Source of the DNA: an uncultured Clostridia bacterium
GTDB taxonomy: Bacteria > Bacillota > Clostridia > UBA1381
NCBI GenBank assembly: GCA_944391265.1
Contig: CALXSX010000047.1
Coordinates: 1 to 5,337 of the forward strand
DNA length: 5,337 nucleotides
Reading direction: 5' to 3'
The first letter of the stretch is position 1; every line of letters starts with the position of its first letter. The notes under the pieces were generated by a model that worked only from the letters and a program-made list of their open reading frames with translations, was not told the DNA's origin and did not search any database. Both the position numbers and the translations under genes were made by a program. Shown here in pieces: positions 1 through 4,545 of the stretch.

Positions 1-10
1 ATTTTTTAAT

Positions 11-16
11 ATTATA
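11..16 (-). promoter_or_regulatory. Possible divergent -10 element
   Basis: Read on the minus strand this is a perfect TATAAT. It sits directly beside the operator-like dyad at 16-30, where a leftward repressor promoter would be expected in a Cro/CI switch. No convincing -35 box lies 16-19 bases upstream of it, and the gene it would serve is outside the window, so it may simply reflect AT-rich sequence. Confidence 0.3.
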
Positions 17-30
17 TCTCAAAAAGAGTT
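16..30. promoter_or_regulatory. Second, imperfect operator-like dyad over the -35
   Basis: ATCTCAAAAAGAGTT matches the perfect dyad at 56-70 in 11 of 15 positions and keeps the ATCTCA left arm and the GAG core of the right arm. It overlaps the first two bases of the -35 box. Its centre (23) lies 40 bp from the centre of the other site (63), close to four helical turns, so two dimers could sit on the same DNA face and cooperate. The match is good but short. Confidence 0.5.
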
Positions 31-57
31 GACGAATGGGAAATAATGTGATATAAT
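29..57 (+). promoter_or_regulatory. Sigma-A type early promoter
   Basis: A -35 box TTGACG (29-34) and a perfect -10 box TATAAT (52-57) are separated by exactly 17 bases. Transcription should start near base 64, giving a leader of about 25 bases before the first gene. It is the only strong promoter I see in the window and all genes follow it on the same strand, so it probably drives the whole early operon. Both boxes are overlapped by dyad sequences, so it is likely repressible. Confidence 0.85.
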
Positions 58-70
58 CTCATTATGAGAT
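56..70. promoter_or_regulatory. Operator dyad over the -10/start site
   Basis: ATCTCAT-T-ATGAGAT is a perfect 7+1+7 palindrome that overlaps the last two bases of the -10 box and covers the expected transcription start. Dyads of this size and position are typical binding sites for XRE/Cro/CI repressors. The likely binders are the product of the gene starting at 89 or a CI-like repressor encoded left of the window. Binding is inferred, not shown. Confidence 0.7.
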
Positions 71-74
71 ATTT

Positions 75-80
75 AGGAGG
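75..80 (+). promoter_or_regulatory. Ribosome binding site deciding a TTG start
   Basis: AGGAGG lies 8 bases before the TTG at 89. The in-frame GTG at 80 overlaps the last base of this site and so cannot be served by it, which makes TTG 89 the probable start of the first gene. Confidence 0.8.
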
Positions 81-88
81 TGTTATTT

Positions 89-307
89 TTGAGAGAATAT
101 TTAAAATTATTAAGGAAAAGTAAAGCCTTAACTCAAACAGACGTTGCTATTTTTTTGGGTCTGAGTCAAAACTATTATTCATCTATCGAAAACGGAGAGA
201 GACAAAAAGATTTAGATTTATCTATCCTAATAAAGCTTTCAAAGCTGTTTAATGTATCGATTGATTACATCATATCGGAAGAAGAAAAACTCAAAAAATC
301 CGAATAG
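89..307 (+). CDS. Cro-like XRE-family transcriptional regulator
   Basis: This 72-residue protein is almost entirely one lambda-repressor-like helix-turn-helix (HTH_3/XRE) domain, about residues 4-62. LTQTDVAIFLGLSQ (14-27) forms the positioning helix and turn, and the recognition region runs through NYYSSIENGER (28-38). The conserved SIENGER stretch and the closing FNVSIDYII segment are family hallmarks. There is no dimerisation or protease domain as in full CI proteins, so it resembles Cro or a small SinR/Xre-type repressor. I place the start at TTG 89 because the AGGAGG at 75-80 fits it and not the upstream GTG. It directly follows a strong promoter overlapped by two dyads, so autoregulation is likely. 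The DNA is clearly more AT-rich than the genes downstream. The family is certain; the Cro role is inferred. Confidence 0.88.
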   Translation: MREYLKLLRKSKALTQTDVAIFLGLSQNYYSSIENGERQKDLDLSILIKLSKLFNVSIDYIISEEEKLKKSE

Positions 308-356
308 GACAAATCGTAAATTCAATATCATTAAGTAAGAGAGAGGGGAGAAACAT

Positions 357-554
357 ATGGAATTATTAGAAGGTTACAAGCTTGTGAAACTAACAGACAC
401 TGAAATTATTCAAGAGAAGCCAATGGGAGAGACAGGAAAAATTGTTTTGAAAGGAAATCCGAACCCTGATCCGGTAAAACGGCAAAAAACCTTAGACGAA
501 GTAGCGGCTATCCTTTATTACAGAGGGCAACCAAGGAAAAAGGACGACAATTAA
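357..554 (+). CDS. Small phage protein of unknown function (65 aa)
   Basis: I do not recognise this family with confidence. The start ATG follows a GAGGGGAG ribosome site (343-350) at 6 bases, so translation is credible. The N-terminal half (about 1-32) alternates polar and hydrophobic residues as in short beta strands. A proline/asparagine-rich turn NPNPDP (34-39) follows, then an amphipathic helix KRQKTLDEVAAILYYRG (41-57) and a charged tail RKKDDN. No cysteines, signal peptide or membrane segment are present. It lies between two XRE regulators in what looks like the same transcript, separated from the first by 49 bases with no clear promoter. A role in the switch, such as an antirepressor or accessory factor, is possible but nothing in the sequence shows it. 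Confidence 0.7.
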   Translation: MELLEGYKLVKLTDTEIIQEKPMGETGKIVLKGNPNPDPVKRQKTLDEVAAILYYRGQPRKKDDN

Positions 555-569
555 GGGCAGAAATGCCCT
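554..569 (+). other. Short stem-loop with GAAA tetraloop at a stop codon
   Basis: AGGGCA (554-559) and TGCCCT (564-569) form a perfect 6-bp stem closed by a GAAA loop. The stem begins on the last base of the stop codon of the preceding gene. No T-run follows, so it is not a standard intrinsic terminator. It could stabilise an mRNA end or weakly affect passage into the next gene. Confidence 0.4.
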
Positions 570-598
570 ATTATGAGGACAAGCTATAGGAGGGAAAT

Positions 599-1090
599 AT
601 GAACGAAAAATTAAGGACGGCTCGCCAGCAGCTCGGTCTTTCTATGATAAATGTAGCGGCTGCTGTGGGGATAAACGCAAATACCTATTCCCGGTATGAG
701 AAGTCCGTCGCTGTTCCGAACATATCTACAGCCGCCAAAATAGCAGCCTTGTTCGGACTGCCGGCAGAATACTTCTGGGACAACCTAAGAGGCGCGCAAG
801 CAGAAGAACAGCACGAGCTGATTTGCTCCGCGTGCGGAAAACACATATCAGGCAGCAAAAAGGCTGTTTGCAAAACGTGCGCCTATCAGGGCGTTACGGT
901 GAGCGACAGCATAAGAAAGCTCAGAGAGGTTTGCAAAACGTACATAGTTCAAGACTGCGAAGGCTGCACCATTGACGAGTTTTGCAAAAAACCGATAAGC
1001 AAATGGCGAAGCGGTGATTTTTGCCACGGTAAATACATAGATCCCGACAATCCGCCGAGACCGTTTAAAAGCAAGAAAGGAGAATTTTAA
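599..1090 (+). CDS. XRE regulator fused to a cysteine-rich zinc-binding C-terminus
   Basis: Residues 1-62 of this 163-residue protein are an XRE helix-turn-helix: LGLSMINVAAAVGI (12-25), then NANTYSRYEKSVAVPN (26-41) as the recognition part, and a closing FGLPAEYFW. The rest carries all nine cysteines. C76-x2-C79 and C91-x2-C94 look like a zinc ribbon. A second group, C112, C120-x2-C123, C129 and C142, could bind another metal. The proline/lysine tail ends in GEF. The likely role is a DNA-binding regulator whose second half holds a structural metal or makes protein contacts; metal binding is inferred from cysteine spacing only. The ATG has an AGGAGGG site (588-594) 4 bases upstream. The stop shares one base with the next start (TAATG), so the two genes are probably translationally coupled. 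Base composition is richer in G+C than the first two genes. Confidence 0.85.
   Translation: MNEKLRTARQQLGLSMINVAAAVGINANTYSRYEKSVAVPNISTAAKIAALFGLPAEYFWDNLRGAQAEEQHELICSACGKHISGSKKAVCKTCAYQGVTVSDSIRKLREVCKTYIVQDCEGCTIDEFCKKPISKWRSGDFCHGKYIDPDNPPRPFKSKKGEF
866..941 (+). repeat. 13-base direct repeat inside the XRE/cysteine gene
   Basis: GTTTGCAAAACGT occurs at 866-878 and again at 929-941, 63 bases (21 codons) apart and in the same reading frame. Both copies encode the VCKT segment around C91 and C112. The repeat could be a relic of a small internal duplication of a cysteine knuckle, or chance reuse of the same codons. Confidence 0.35.
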
Positions 1091-1503
1091 TGATTGACAT
1101 GAGTAAAATTGCGGACATGCTCGGTGTAAGATTGAACGAGCCGTTCGCTATCGGTGAAAGTGACGAGGAATACATACTTGATGAAAAAGGCGTAAGGACG
1201 GTTGGCAGCAACACCCCGTATATGCCGATGACGTTGGGGCTTTTGCTGCAAGGCGCATTAAAAATAAAGAAAAAGCCTTGGAAGCCGTTAAATAATGAAA
1301 CGGTGTGGGGCTGTGACAGATTTGGAAATCCGTATTCCGTTCATTTCCGTTGTGACTCTGAATGGGATTTACTCTATTTTAGACACAGCTTATATTTTCC
1401 GTCAGAAAAAGATGCGATAGCTCACAAGGACGAAGTAATGAAAAAGTATCAGGAATTAAATAGATATTACAAGGGAGGTATGAAAAAATGTCAAATATTT
1501 TAG
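1090..1503 (+). CDS. Phage early-region protein of unknown function (137 aa)
   Basis: The layout resembles a widespread but uncharacterised small protein of Firmicutes phages. The N-terminus reads SKIADMLGVRLNEPF (5-19), then a strand-rich middle, a KKPWKP element (61-66) and a C-terminal LYFPSEKDAIAHKDEVM (101-117). That last part matches the usual 'aromatic, then S/T-x-E/K-x-x-A' ending of these proteins. The DMLGV segment looks like a helix followed by a strand but is too short to call a helix-turn-helix. The start at 1090 overlaps the preceding stop by one base and follows AAAGGAG (1076-1082) at 7 bases. An in-frame ATG at 1099 is a less well placed alternative. The last 16 bases overlap the next gene. 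No enzymatic motif is visible, and the family assignment is from memory of related proteins. Confidence 0.75.
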   Translation: MIDMSKIADMLGVRLNEPFAIGESDEEYILDEKGVRTVGSNTPYMPMTLGLLLQGALKIKKKPWKPLNNETVWGCDRFGNPYSVHFRCDSEWDLLYFRHSLYFPSEKDAIAHKDEVMKKYQELNRYYKGGMKKCQIF

Positions 1504-1718
1504 TCTATGTTTGCTGCATTATTGCAGCGGCGGTGATGACAGTATTATGTGACGGTGTAATGAGGGTTGTGGAAAGAGTAAAAGACAAGAGGTTCAGACG
1601 CGCAAGGGCGGCACGTGCAAAGCGTTATTTTGCGAAAAAAGCATACAAAAAAGGGCTTTTAGAAGTAATGCAGTACGACCATAAAAAAGAAGTATTGAGT
1701 CGTTTAATAGCTGAATGA
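1488..1718 (+). CDS. Small single-pass membrane protein with basic tail
   Basis: This is a 76-residue protein. Residues 4-21 (ILVYVCCIIAAAVMTVLC) form one hydrophobic segment long enough to cross the membrane. The rest is strongly basic, with a dense Arg/Lys run at 26-55. The positive-inside rule predicts a short outside N-terminus and a cytoplasmic basic tail. It has 18 Lys/Arg against 7 Asp/Glu. There is no signal peptidase site or lipobox. Its ATG lies within the end of the preceding gene and is served by AGGGAGGT (1472-1479) at 8 bases, so expression is credible. Function is unknown. Small phage membrane proteins of this shape include exclusion, superinfection-immunity and host-inhibition factors. 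The basic tail could also contact nucleic acid or anionic lipid. Confidence 0.7.
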   Translation: MSNILVYVCCIIAAAVMTVLCDGVMRVVERVKDKRFRRARAARAKRYFAKKAYKKGLLEVMQYDHKKEVLSRLIAE

Positions 1719-1734
1719 AAGGAGCAAAAAAACA

Positions 1735-1902
1735 ATGATTTACAGAAATGATAGTTTGTCAGCGCTGAGAGCGATGGAAGATGAAAGGCTGGGCGGCGGA
1801 TATGGAGATGGTTATGATGAGGAAAGAGAGCGTGCATATGATGAGTATATTGACAGTCTTATAGACGAGGCAAGATACGAGGCGGTGTTTGGTAATGAGT
1901 AA
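1735..1902 (+). CDS. Very small acidic protein (55 aa)
   Basis: The ATG at 1735 follows AAAGGAG (1718-1724) at 10 bases and opens a 55-codon frame ending at TAA 1900-1902, filling an otherwise empty 176-base stretch. The protein starts MIYRNDSLSALRAMEDERLG, has a glycine/tyrosine-rich turn GGGYGDGYDEE (20-30), and ends in an acidic helix. With 16 Asp/Glu against 6 Arg its net charge is about -10. It overlaps the next start by 8 bases (ATGAGTAA), a sign of coupled translation. I do not recognise the family. Its negative charge contrasts with the basic protein just upstream, but a partnership is only a guess. Confidence 0.6.
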   Translation: MIYRNDSLSALRAMEDERLGGGYGDGYDEERERAYDEYIDSLIDEARYEAVFGNE

Positions 1903-2224
1903 GCTAACTCCGCATCAGAAAAAATTAAAAAAGCTGAGAGCTGATGAAAGGACGCTTGAAAAGGTTAAATATGACAGCGCGTTTATGGCTGTCAACATAC
2001 TGCACATAACGCTGATTTACACCATGTTTTACTTTTACGGGTGGAGAAACAAGCGGCTATGGAGAGCACTTAGGCAATTCAGGCTGATATATATGGCAGT
2101 TGTTGAGGGCAGGAGGTCTTTAGAGCAGCTTGCAGAGGAAATAAGGCACGATGCGTATATTGATTTTAACACAAACACAGGTGCAATTAAGAATTTAAAG
2201 CAGGAGGACAAGCAAAATGATTGA
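1895..2224 (+). CDS. Conserved phage protein of unknown function (109 aa)
   Basis: The protein is mostly helical. It has a basic N-terminus SKLTPHQKKLKKLRADER (2-19), a hydrophobic stretch AFMAVNILHITLIYTMFYFY (29-48), then GWRNKRLWRALRQF (49-62) and LEQLAEEIRHDAYIDF (76-91). The order 'aromatic patch, G-W, K-R-L-x-R, helix, ...I-D-F' resembles an uncharacterised protein common in early regions of Firmicutes phages. The hydrophobic patch could be a membrane segment, but it contains histidine and several aromatics and in the related proteins looks like a buried helix. I choose ATG 1895 over the in-frame TTG at 1889 because GGCGGTG (1881-1887) lies 7 bases before the ATG. It overlaps its upstream neighbour by 8 bases and its downstream neighbour by 8 bases, so all three are likely co-translated. 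Confidence 0.7.
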   Translation: MSKLTPHQKKLKKLRADERTLEKVKYDSAFMAVNILHITLIYTMFYFYGWRNKRLWRALRQFRLIYMAVVEGRRSLEQLAEEIRHDAYIDFNTNTGAIKNLKQEDKQND

Positions 2225-2396
2225 GATGGAAAACGGAAATGCAATCAGCATAGAAAAATACAACGATTTAATCAAGGCAGAGCACAGTTTGCAGCTTATA
2301 AGAACCATCATAAACGACGGTTATTTTTCGTCCAAGGACGACATTTTAAACGCTATACGCATTGTATTGGGTGAGAAAAAAAAGGAGGAAAATTAA
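2217..2396 (+). CDS. Small phage protein of unknown function (59 aa)
   Basis: The ATG at 2217 follows CAGGAGG (2201-2207) at 9 bases and opens a 59-codon frame ending at TAA 2394-2396. It fills the gap between two longer genes and overlaps the upstream stop by 8 bases. The body reads ISIEKYNDLIKAEHSLQLI (10-28), then INDGYFSSKDDILNAIRIVL (32-51) and a charged tail. This 'Y-D/N-x-L-I-x-A-E/Q' helix followed by a short loop and an 'I-x-x-A-I' helix is a pattern I recognise from small conserved proteins in Firmicutes phage early operons, none with a known function to my knowledge. It is probably a soluble helical hairpin. The tail's codons contain the ribosome binding site of the next gene. Confidence 0.65.
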   Translation: MIEMENGNAISIEKYNDLIKAEHSLQLIRTIINDGYFSSKDDILNAIRIVLGEKKKEEN

Positions 2397-2398
2397 AA

Positions 2399-2899
2399 AT
2401 GCTGCTGCACGAAATAAGGTCAGATTTGGAAGATGCATTAAACAGCTTGGTAATAGATGAAGAAACGGGGGAAATTGAAAATTTTGAGACGATCTCCAAA
2501 ATACAGGCTGATTTTGAAGAAAAGCTGGAGGGCTACGGCTGCTACATTAAGGTATTGAAAGCTGCAATCGAGGCTTTTAAAAACGAAGAGAAGGCATTAA
2601 AAGAGAGAAGGTCAAAGCTTGAAAAAAAGCTTGAAAGATTTTCCGAATATGTCCGATCTGAAATGCTTTCTGTAAATGTGAAAAAAATTCATACGATAAA
2701 GTGCGATATTGGTTTCAGGAAGTCAAAAGAAACAGTAATTGATTCTGATTTTGTTTCGTGGGCTTCGCAAAACGCTAACCATCTACTGCGATACAAACTA
2801 CCTGAACCGGACAAAGCAGCGATAAAAAAAGCTATTGAAACCGGGCAAGCAGTTGAACACGCCATGTTAGTTGAAAAAGAGAATTTATACGTGAGGTGA
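2399..2899 (+). CDS. Siphovirus Gp157 family protein
   Basis: At 166 residues it has the usual length of the Gp157 family (PF05565). The N-terminus (1-35) is helical with the typical short acidic DEETGEIENF segment (20-29). Residues 36-95 are a long charged helix suited to a coiled coil, including FEEKLEGYGCYIKVLK and the repeat-like SKLEKKLERF. The C-terminal part carries the family features CDIGFRKSKETVI (102-114) and YKLPEPDKAAIKKAIETGQ (132-150). Family members occur beside recombination and SSB genes in many siphoviruses of Gram-positive bacteria. The family was named for Streptococcus thermophilus phages, where it was linked to phage resistance, but the molecular role is unsettled. Its ATG follows AAAGGAGG (2381-2388) and sits two bases after the preceding stop, so it belongs to the same operon. 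The placement beside the annealing protein fits a recombination-linked job. Confidence 0.85.
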   Translation: MLLHEIRSDLEDALNSLVIDEETGEIENFETISKIQADFEEKLEGYGCYIKVLKAAIEAFKNEEKALKERRSKLEKKLERFSEYVRSEMLSVNVKKIHTIKCDIGFRKSKETVIDSDFVSWASQNANHLLRYKLPEPDKAAIKKAIETGQAVEHAMLVEKENLYVR

Positions 2900-2903
2900 G
2901 AAT

Positions 2904-3590
2904 ATGAAGCTGGAATTCAGAGACCTAAGAGCTGATGAAATCGATGTACGAGTCGGACAGATAAACGAAAAAGGGGCAACGCTCCTCCTTTACAAAGACG
3001 CAAGGGTTGACATGGACATTCTCGATGAAACGGTCGGACCGATGGACTGGCAGCGGTCGCACCTGCGAGATAACGCAAACTGCGCTGTTTCTATTTGGGA
3101 CAGCGAAAAGGGTCAATGGATAGTGAAAGAAGACACCGGGACGGAAAGCAATACAGAAAAGGAAAAGGGATTGGCGAGCGACAGTTTTAAGCGCGCGTGT
3201 TTTAACTGGGGTATAGGCAGGGAGCTATACACAGCGCCGTTTATATATGTGCCGATCGAAAAAATCAAAGCCTTTAAAGACGGAGGCAAAGTAAAGACCT
3301 ATGATAAATTTATGGTATCTAATATTAAAATCAGCGATAAAAAAATAACAGCTGTTGAAATAAAAAACAACCGCGGCGAAGTTGTTTTTGCATGGAAGCA
3401 GGGCGCCAAGAAGCCGGCAGCTCCGGCGGACAAAAAAACGTCGGAAACGACTGCGAGAGAGCAGCTTTACTTGCTGCTTAGCGAACTCAATATCGATGTT
3501 AAGGAGTTTGCAAAAGCAAATAAGATAAACAAACAAACATCAGATGAGCAAATTGAGGAAATTGTTAAGGAATTGAAGAAGGGGGCGTAA
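2904..3590 (+). CDS. Rad52/Sak-like phage single-strand annealing protein
   Basis: The protein probably anneals complementary single strands during phage recombination. Residues 1-165 form the core. Key parts are VDMDILDETVGPMDWQR (35-51), ANCAVSIWD (58-66), and the strongly conserved GTESNTEKEKGLASDSFKRA (79-98) followed by WGIGRELYTAPF (102-113). The 'K/E-x-x-K-x-x-A-x-x-D-x-F/L-K-R-A' plus 'G-I-G-R-x-L-Y' pattern is shared by Rad52/Sak-type annealing proteins. After an Ala/Pro/Lys linker (166-180), residues 182-228 form a separate helical end, with SELNIDVKEFAKANKINKQ and a basic terminus; it may bind SSB or DNA. The ATG follows GAGGTGA (2893-2899). It sits four bases before the SSB start, a usual pairing. 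No phage exonuclease is seen in the window. The family is inferred from motifs; the exact subfamily (Rad52, Sak, DUF1071 or Erf-like) is uncertain. Confidence 0.75.
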   Translation: MKLEFRDLRADEIDVRVGQINEKGATLLLYKDARVDMDILDETVGPMDWQRSHLRDNANCAVSIWDSEKGQWIVKEDTGTESNTEKEKGLASDSFKRACFNWGIGRELYTAPFIYVPIEKIKAFKDGGKVKTYDKFMVSNIKISDKKITAVEIKNNRGEVVFAWKQGAKKPAAPADKKTSETTAREQLYLLLSELNIDVKEFAKANKINKQTSDEQIEEIVKELKKGA

Positions 3591-3593
3591 AAT

Positions 3594-3986
3594 TTGAATA
3601 AAGTAATCTTAATGGGAAGGCTGACACGCGATGCGGAGATGAGGCAGACGGCAAGCGGTACGGCGGTATGCGGTTTTTCTGTTGCTGTACGGCGGCGGTT
3701 TAAAAATACAGCCGGTGAGTACGAAACCGACTTTATAAACTGCACAGCTTGGAGGCAGACTGCGGAATTTATATCGAAATACTTTCACAAGGGTGATATG
3801 ATCGCACTTGCGGGGAGTATGCAAGTGCGAAAATGGGACGACAACGGGACAACGAGATATGCAACAGAGGTCATAGCTGACGAGGTTTATTTTTGCGCAG
3901 GCAAAACAGAAAACAAATCAGAGCCGGCAGACACGGCAGGATTCGGCGAATTAGAGGCAGAGGATGACGATGATTTACCGTTCTGA
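3594..3986 (+). CDS. ssb: Single-stranded DNA-binding protein
   Basis: This 130-residue protein has the OB fold typical of bacterial and phage SSB. It opens MNKVILMGRLTRDAEMRQT and contains VCGFSVAVRRRFKN (25-38) and DFINCTAWRQTAEFISKYF (46-64), then GDMIALAGSMQVRKWDD (67-83) ahead of the last strands near residue 100. A short linker leads to an acidic tip DDDDLPF (124-130), the conserved peptide through which SSB recruits replication and repair partners. It is shorter than Escherichia coli SSB (178 residues), as usual for phage SSBs. It would coat single strands exposed during replication and annealing. The start is TTG 3594, preceded by a purine-rich AAGGGGG site near 3579-3585; its N-terminus aligns with the family there. 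The last 23 bases overlap the primase-like gene. A strong inverted repeat lies inside the gene at 3802-3830. Confidence 0.95.
   Translation: MNKVILMGRLTRDAEMRQTASGTAVCGFSVAVRRRFKNTAGEYETDFINCTAWRQTAEFISKYFHKGDMIALAGSMQVRKWDDNGTTRYATEVIADEVYFCAGKTENKSEPADTAGFGELEAEDDDDLPF
3802..3830. repeat. 10-bp perfect inverted repeat inside ssb
   Basis: TCGCACTTGC (3802-3811) and GCAAGTGCGA (3821-3830) are exact reverse complements separated by nine bases. As RNA this would be a 10-bp stem with a 9-base loop; as DNA it could be a dyad binding site. It lies in the codons for IALAGSMQVRK. No T-run follows, so it is not a terminator. Confidence 0.6.
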
Positions 3987-4545
3987 CAACCTGGATTTAA
4001 TAAAGAGCATTGTTAAAATTACAGACGTAATACGCGATTCGGGCATTGAGTTTAAAGGAAACAAAGGCTTATGCCCGTTTCACGAGGAAAAAACACCGTC
4101 ATTTTTTGCAGCCGACAAGAGGGGACGGTTTAAATGCTTCGGGTGCGGAGAGAGCGGAGATATTTTTGACTTCGTCCAGAGGTTTTACGGCATGGATTTT
4201 CCTCACGCTGTAAATTTTATCAAGGAGCGTTACATAAGCGGCATTGACGTAAACGTCACAAGCGGGTATCAGGCACGCAGAGAAGCAAAAAAAGCGGAAA
4301 AAGAGCGCATACGGCAGCTATGGAATCAGCTGATTAAAGCCCAGCGGAAGCTAAAGTCGATTTTAACGCACGAAAAGCCGTCATTTTCGCTTGACGGCGT
4401 TTCAGGCAGGTACGTGTATGCCACAAACCACATTGACCTGATAAACCTGTTTTTAGACGAGTTCCTGCTGAACGAAAACAAGTTTTTAGAATTTTACGGA
4501 AAGGAGGCATCAGAATTTGCAAGCTATATCAACAATGACCTCTGA
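3964..4545 (+). CDS. CHC2 zinc-finger primase-like protein (no visible TOPRIM)
   Basis: The N-terminal part is the DnaG-type CHC2 zinc-binding domain that recognises template for primer synthesis. After a lead-in helix IVKITDVIRDSGIEFKG (16-32) come C37-P-F-H40, EEKTPSF (41-47), K57-C58-F-G-C61, GESGDIFDFV (62-71) and a helix ending FIKERY (85-90). The four ligands C37, H40, C58 and C61 are all present. Residues 105-193 are helical and charged, with no TOPRIM or RNA polymerase motifs that I can see, whereas bacterial DnaG is about 600 residues. So the protein either supplies only template recognition or works with a catalytic subunit elsewhere, probably through the DUF927 protein that follows. 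The start overlaps ssb by 23 bases. ATG 3964 fits AGAGG at 3953-3957; the ATG at 3970 is an equal alternative. It overlaps the next gene by 29 bases. Confidence 0.85.
   Translation: MTMIYRSDNLDLIKSIVKITDVIRDSGIEFKGNKGLCPFHEEKTPSFFAADKRGRFKCFGCGESGDIFDFVQRFYGMDFPHAVNFIKERYISGIDVNVTSGYQARREAKKAEKERIRQLWNQLIKAQRKLKSILTHEKPSFSLDGVSGRYVYATNHIDLINLFLDEFLLNENKFLEFYGKEASEFASYINNDL
4500..4507 (+). promoter_or_regulatory. Ribosome binding site deciding a TTG start
   Basis: AAAGGAGG lies inside the end of the primase-like gene, 9 bases before TTG 4517. It fits that start much better than the in-frame ATG at 4535, which is 27 bases away. Confidence 0.75.

Noticed and set aside
80..88. GTG at 80 as start of the first regulator
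   Set aside because: It overlaps the last base of the AGGAGG site at 75-80, so that site cannot serve it; TTG 89 has ideal spacing.
308..356. Possible promoter or terminator between the first two genes
   Set aside because: Only a ribosome site is clear; there is no paired -35/-10 and no hairpin with a T-run.
1625..1837. Minus-strand 70-codon frame across the two small genes
   Set aside because: It is antisense to two frames with good ribosome sites, and its translation is rich in histidine, phenylalanine and serine without domain character, as expected of a shadow.
1889..1894. TTG at 1889 as start of the 109-residue protein
   Set aside because: It overlaps more of the upstream gene and is not correctly spaced from GGCGGTG at 1881-1887, which fits ATG 1895.
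2614..2636. Tandem AAAGCTTGAAA copies with 12-base period
   Set aside because: They encode a Lys-Leu-Glu repeat of a helix in the Gp157 protein; two copies in a lysine-rich coding stretch do not suggest iterons.
3225..3745. Minus-strand open frames of about 90-100 codons opposite the annealing and ssb genes
   Set aside because: They lie opposite well-supported genes, their translations have odd composition and no recognisable domain, and they are best explained as shadows.
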